From: Microbacterium sp.
Lineage (GTDB): Bacteria > Actinomycetota > Actinomycetes > Actinomycetales > Microbacteriaceae
Reading direction: 5' to 3'
Length of the DNA stretch: 40,782 nucleotides
Assembly: GCA_002703245.1 (NCBI GenBank)
Contig: NZTV01000026.1
Coordinates: forward strand, 1-40,782
Position 1 is the stretch's first letter, and the number at the start of each line of letters is the position of its first letter. The translations under genes and the position numbers were made by a program. Positions 40,697-40,782 of the stretch are shown in pieces. The notes below the pieces were generated by a model. It was not told the origin of the DNA and made no database searches. It saw only the letters and a list, made by a program, of their open reading frames with translations.

Positions 40697-40782
40697 GAAT
40701 GGTGGCGGCTGGTGTGTGCGACGGCGTGGGGGTGGCCGGGTGGCTCCCGGCTCTTAGGCGAGGATGGCGGTTCGGAGTTTGA

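Noticed and set aside
40757..40782. C-terminal fragment KLRTAILA of another minus-strand gene
   Set aside because: Only eight codons are visible before a TAA; too short to call a gene.
1..40782. CRISPR array, tRNA/rRNA genes, insertion sequence or prophage
   Set aside because: No regularly spaced repeats with unique spacers, no cloverleaf or rRNA sequence, no transposase or phage genes were found by eye. The only tandem repeats are in-frame coding units (8028-8189, 14748-14807) and the promoter duplication at 38154-38239.

Overview
The window is a G+C-rich (about 70% by eye) bacterial chromosome segment that is almost all protein-coding. Gene content points to an actinobacterium of the Micrococcales, most likely a Microbacterium-like member of the Microbacteriaceae. 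Clues are the glgX-treY-treZ order, Lhr next to a Nei-type glycosylase, DUF4916, DUF6421 and DUF1304 proteins, an LPXTG surface protein, a 13E12/DUF222-type HNH remnant, GTG starts, and many genes whose -10 hexamer lies 6-8 nt before the start codon (leaderless mRNAs). The assignment is inference from gene families only. No rRNA, tRNA, CRISPR array, insertion sequence or prophage was seen.

Layout. 1-5586 (+): glycogen/trehalose operon, glgX (5' end outside the window), treY and treZ, which converts glycogen to trehalose. 5620-6351 (-): class I glutamine amidotransferase-like protein, divergent from the next block. 6421-13882: the accessory locus. It holds an ECF sigma factor, an overlapping 157-aa protein, and an S8 subtilisin-like protease without signal peptide but with nine hexapeptide repeats (all +). 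Then comes a convergent LPXTG surface protein with an apparent aerolysin-like pore-forming module (-), and a divergent TPR-CHAT caspase-like protease (+) whose frame breaks at a run of six G. 14114-17310: an HTH-less LysR effector domain, DUF1304 membrane protein, secreted nuclease lipoprotein, hexapeptide-repeat protein and YitT-type membrane protein. 17356-24776 (-): DNA repair and translation factors, a Nei-type glycosylase, Lhr helicase and an ABC-F ATPase carrying an in-frame palindromic insertion. 25001-27219: an esterase, a DUF4916/NUDIX protein and a membrane-anchored AlbA_2 (Schlafen-like) protein. 27251-31065: threonine aldolase, then an SDR-DUF6421 operon divergent from an Lrp/AsnC regulator. 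31145-38146: two lipid-kinase paralogues, methylmalonate-semialdehyde dehydrogenase, a coupled F420-reductase-like/LLM flavin oxidoreductase pair and a DNA photolyase. 38295-40474 (+): serS overlapping a HAD phosphatase. The window ends in a decayed HNH endonuclease.

The most unusual part is the sigma / small protein / S8 protease / CHAT locus with the putative pore-forming surface protein inside it. By analogy with other CHAT protease systems it may be a regulated protease cascade, possibly for stress or conflict. The CHAT frameshift means that in this assembly it is either recently inactivated or carries a homopolymer error. No intergenic stretch exceeds 300 bases; the longest (13883-14113, 24777-25000) hold hairpins described below.
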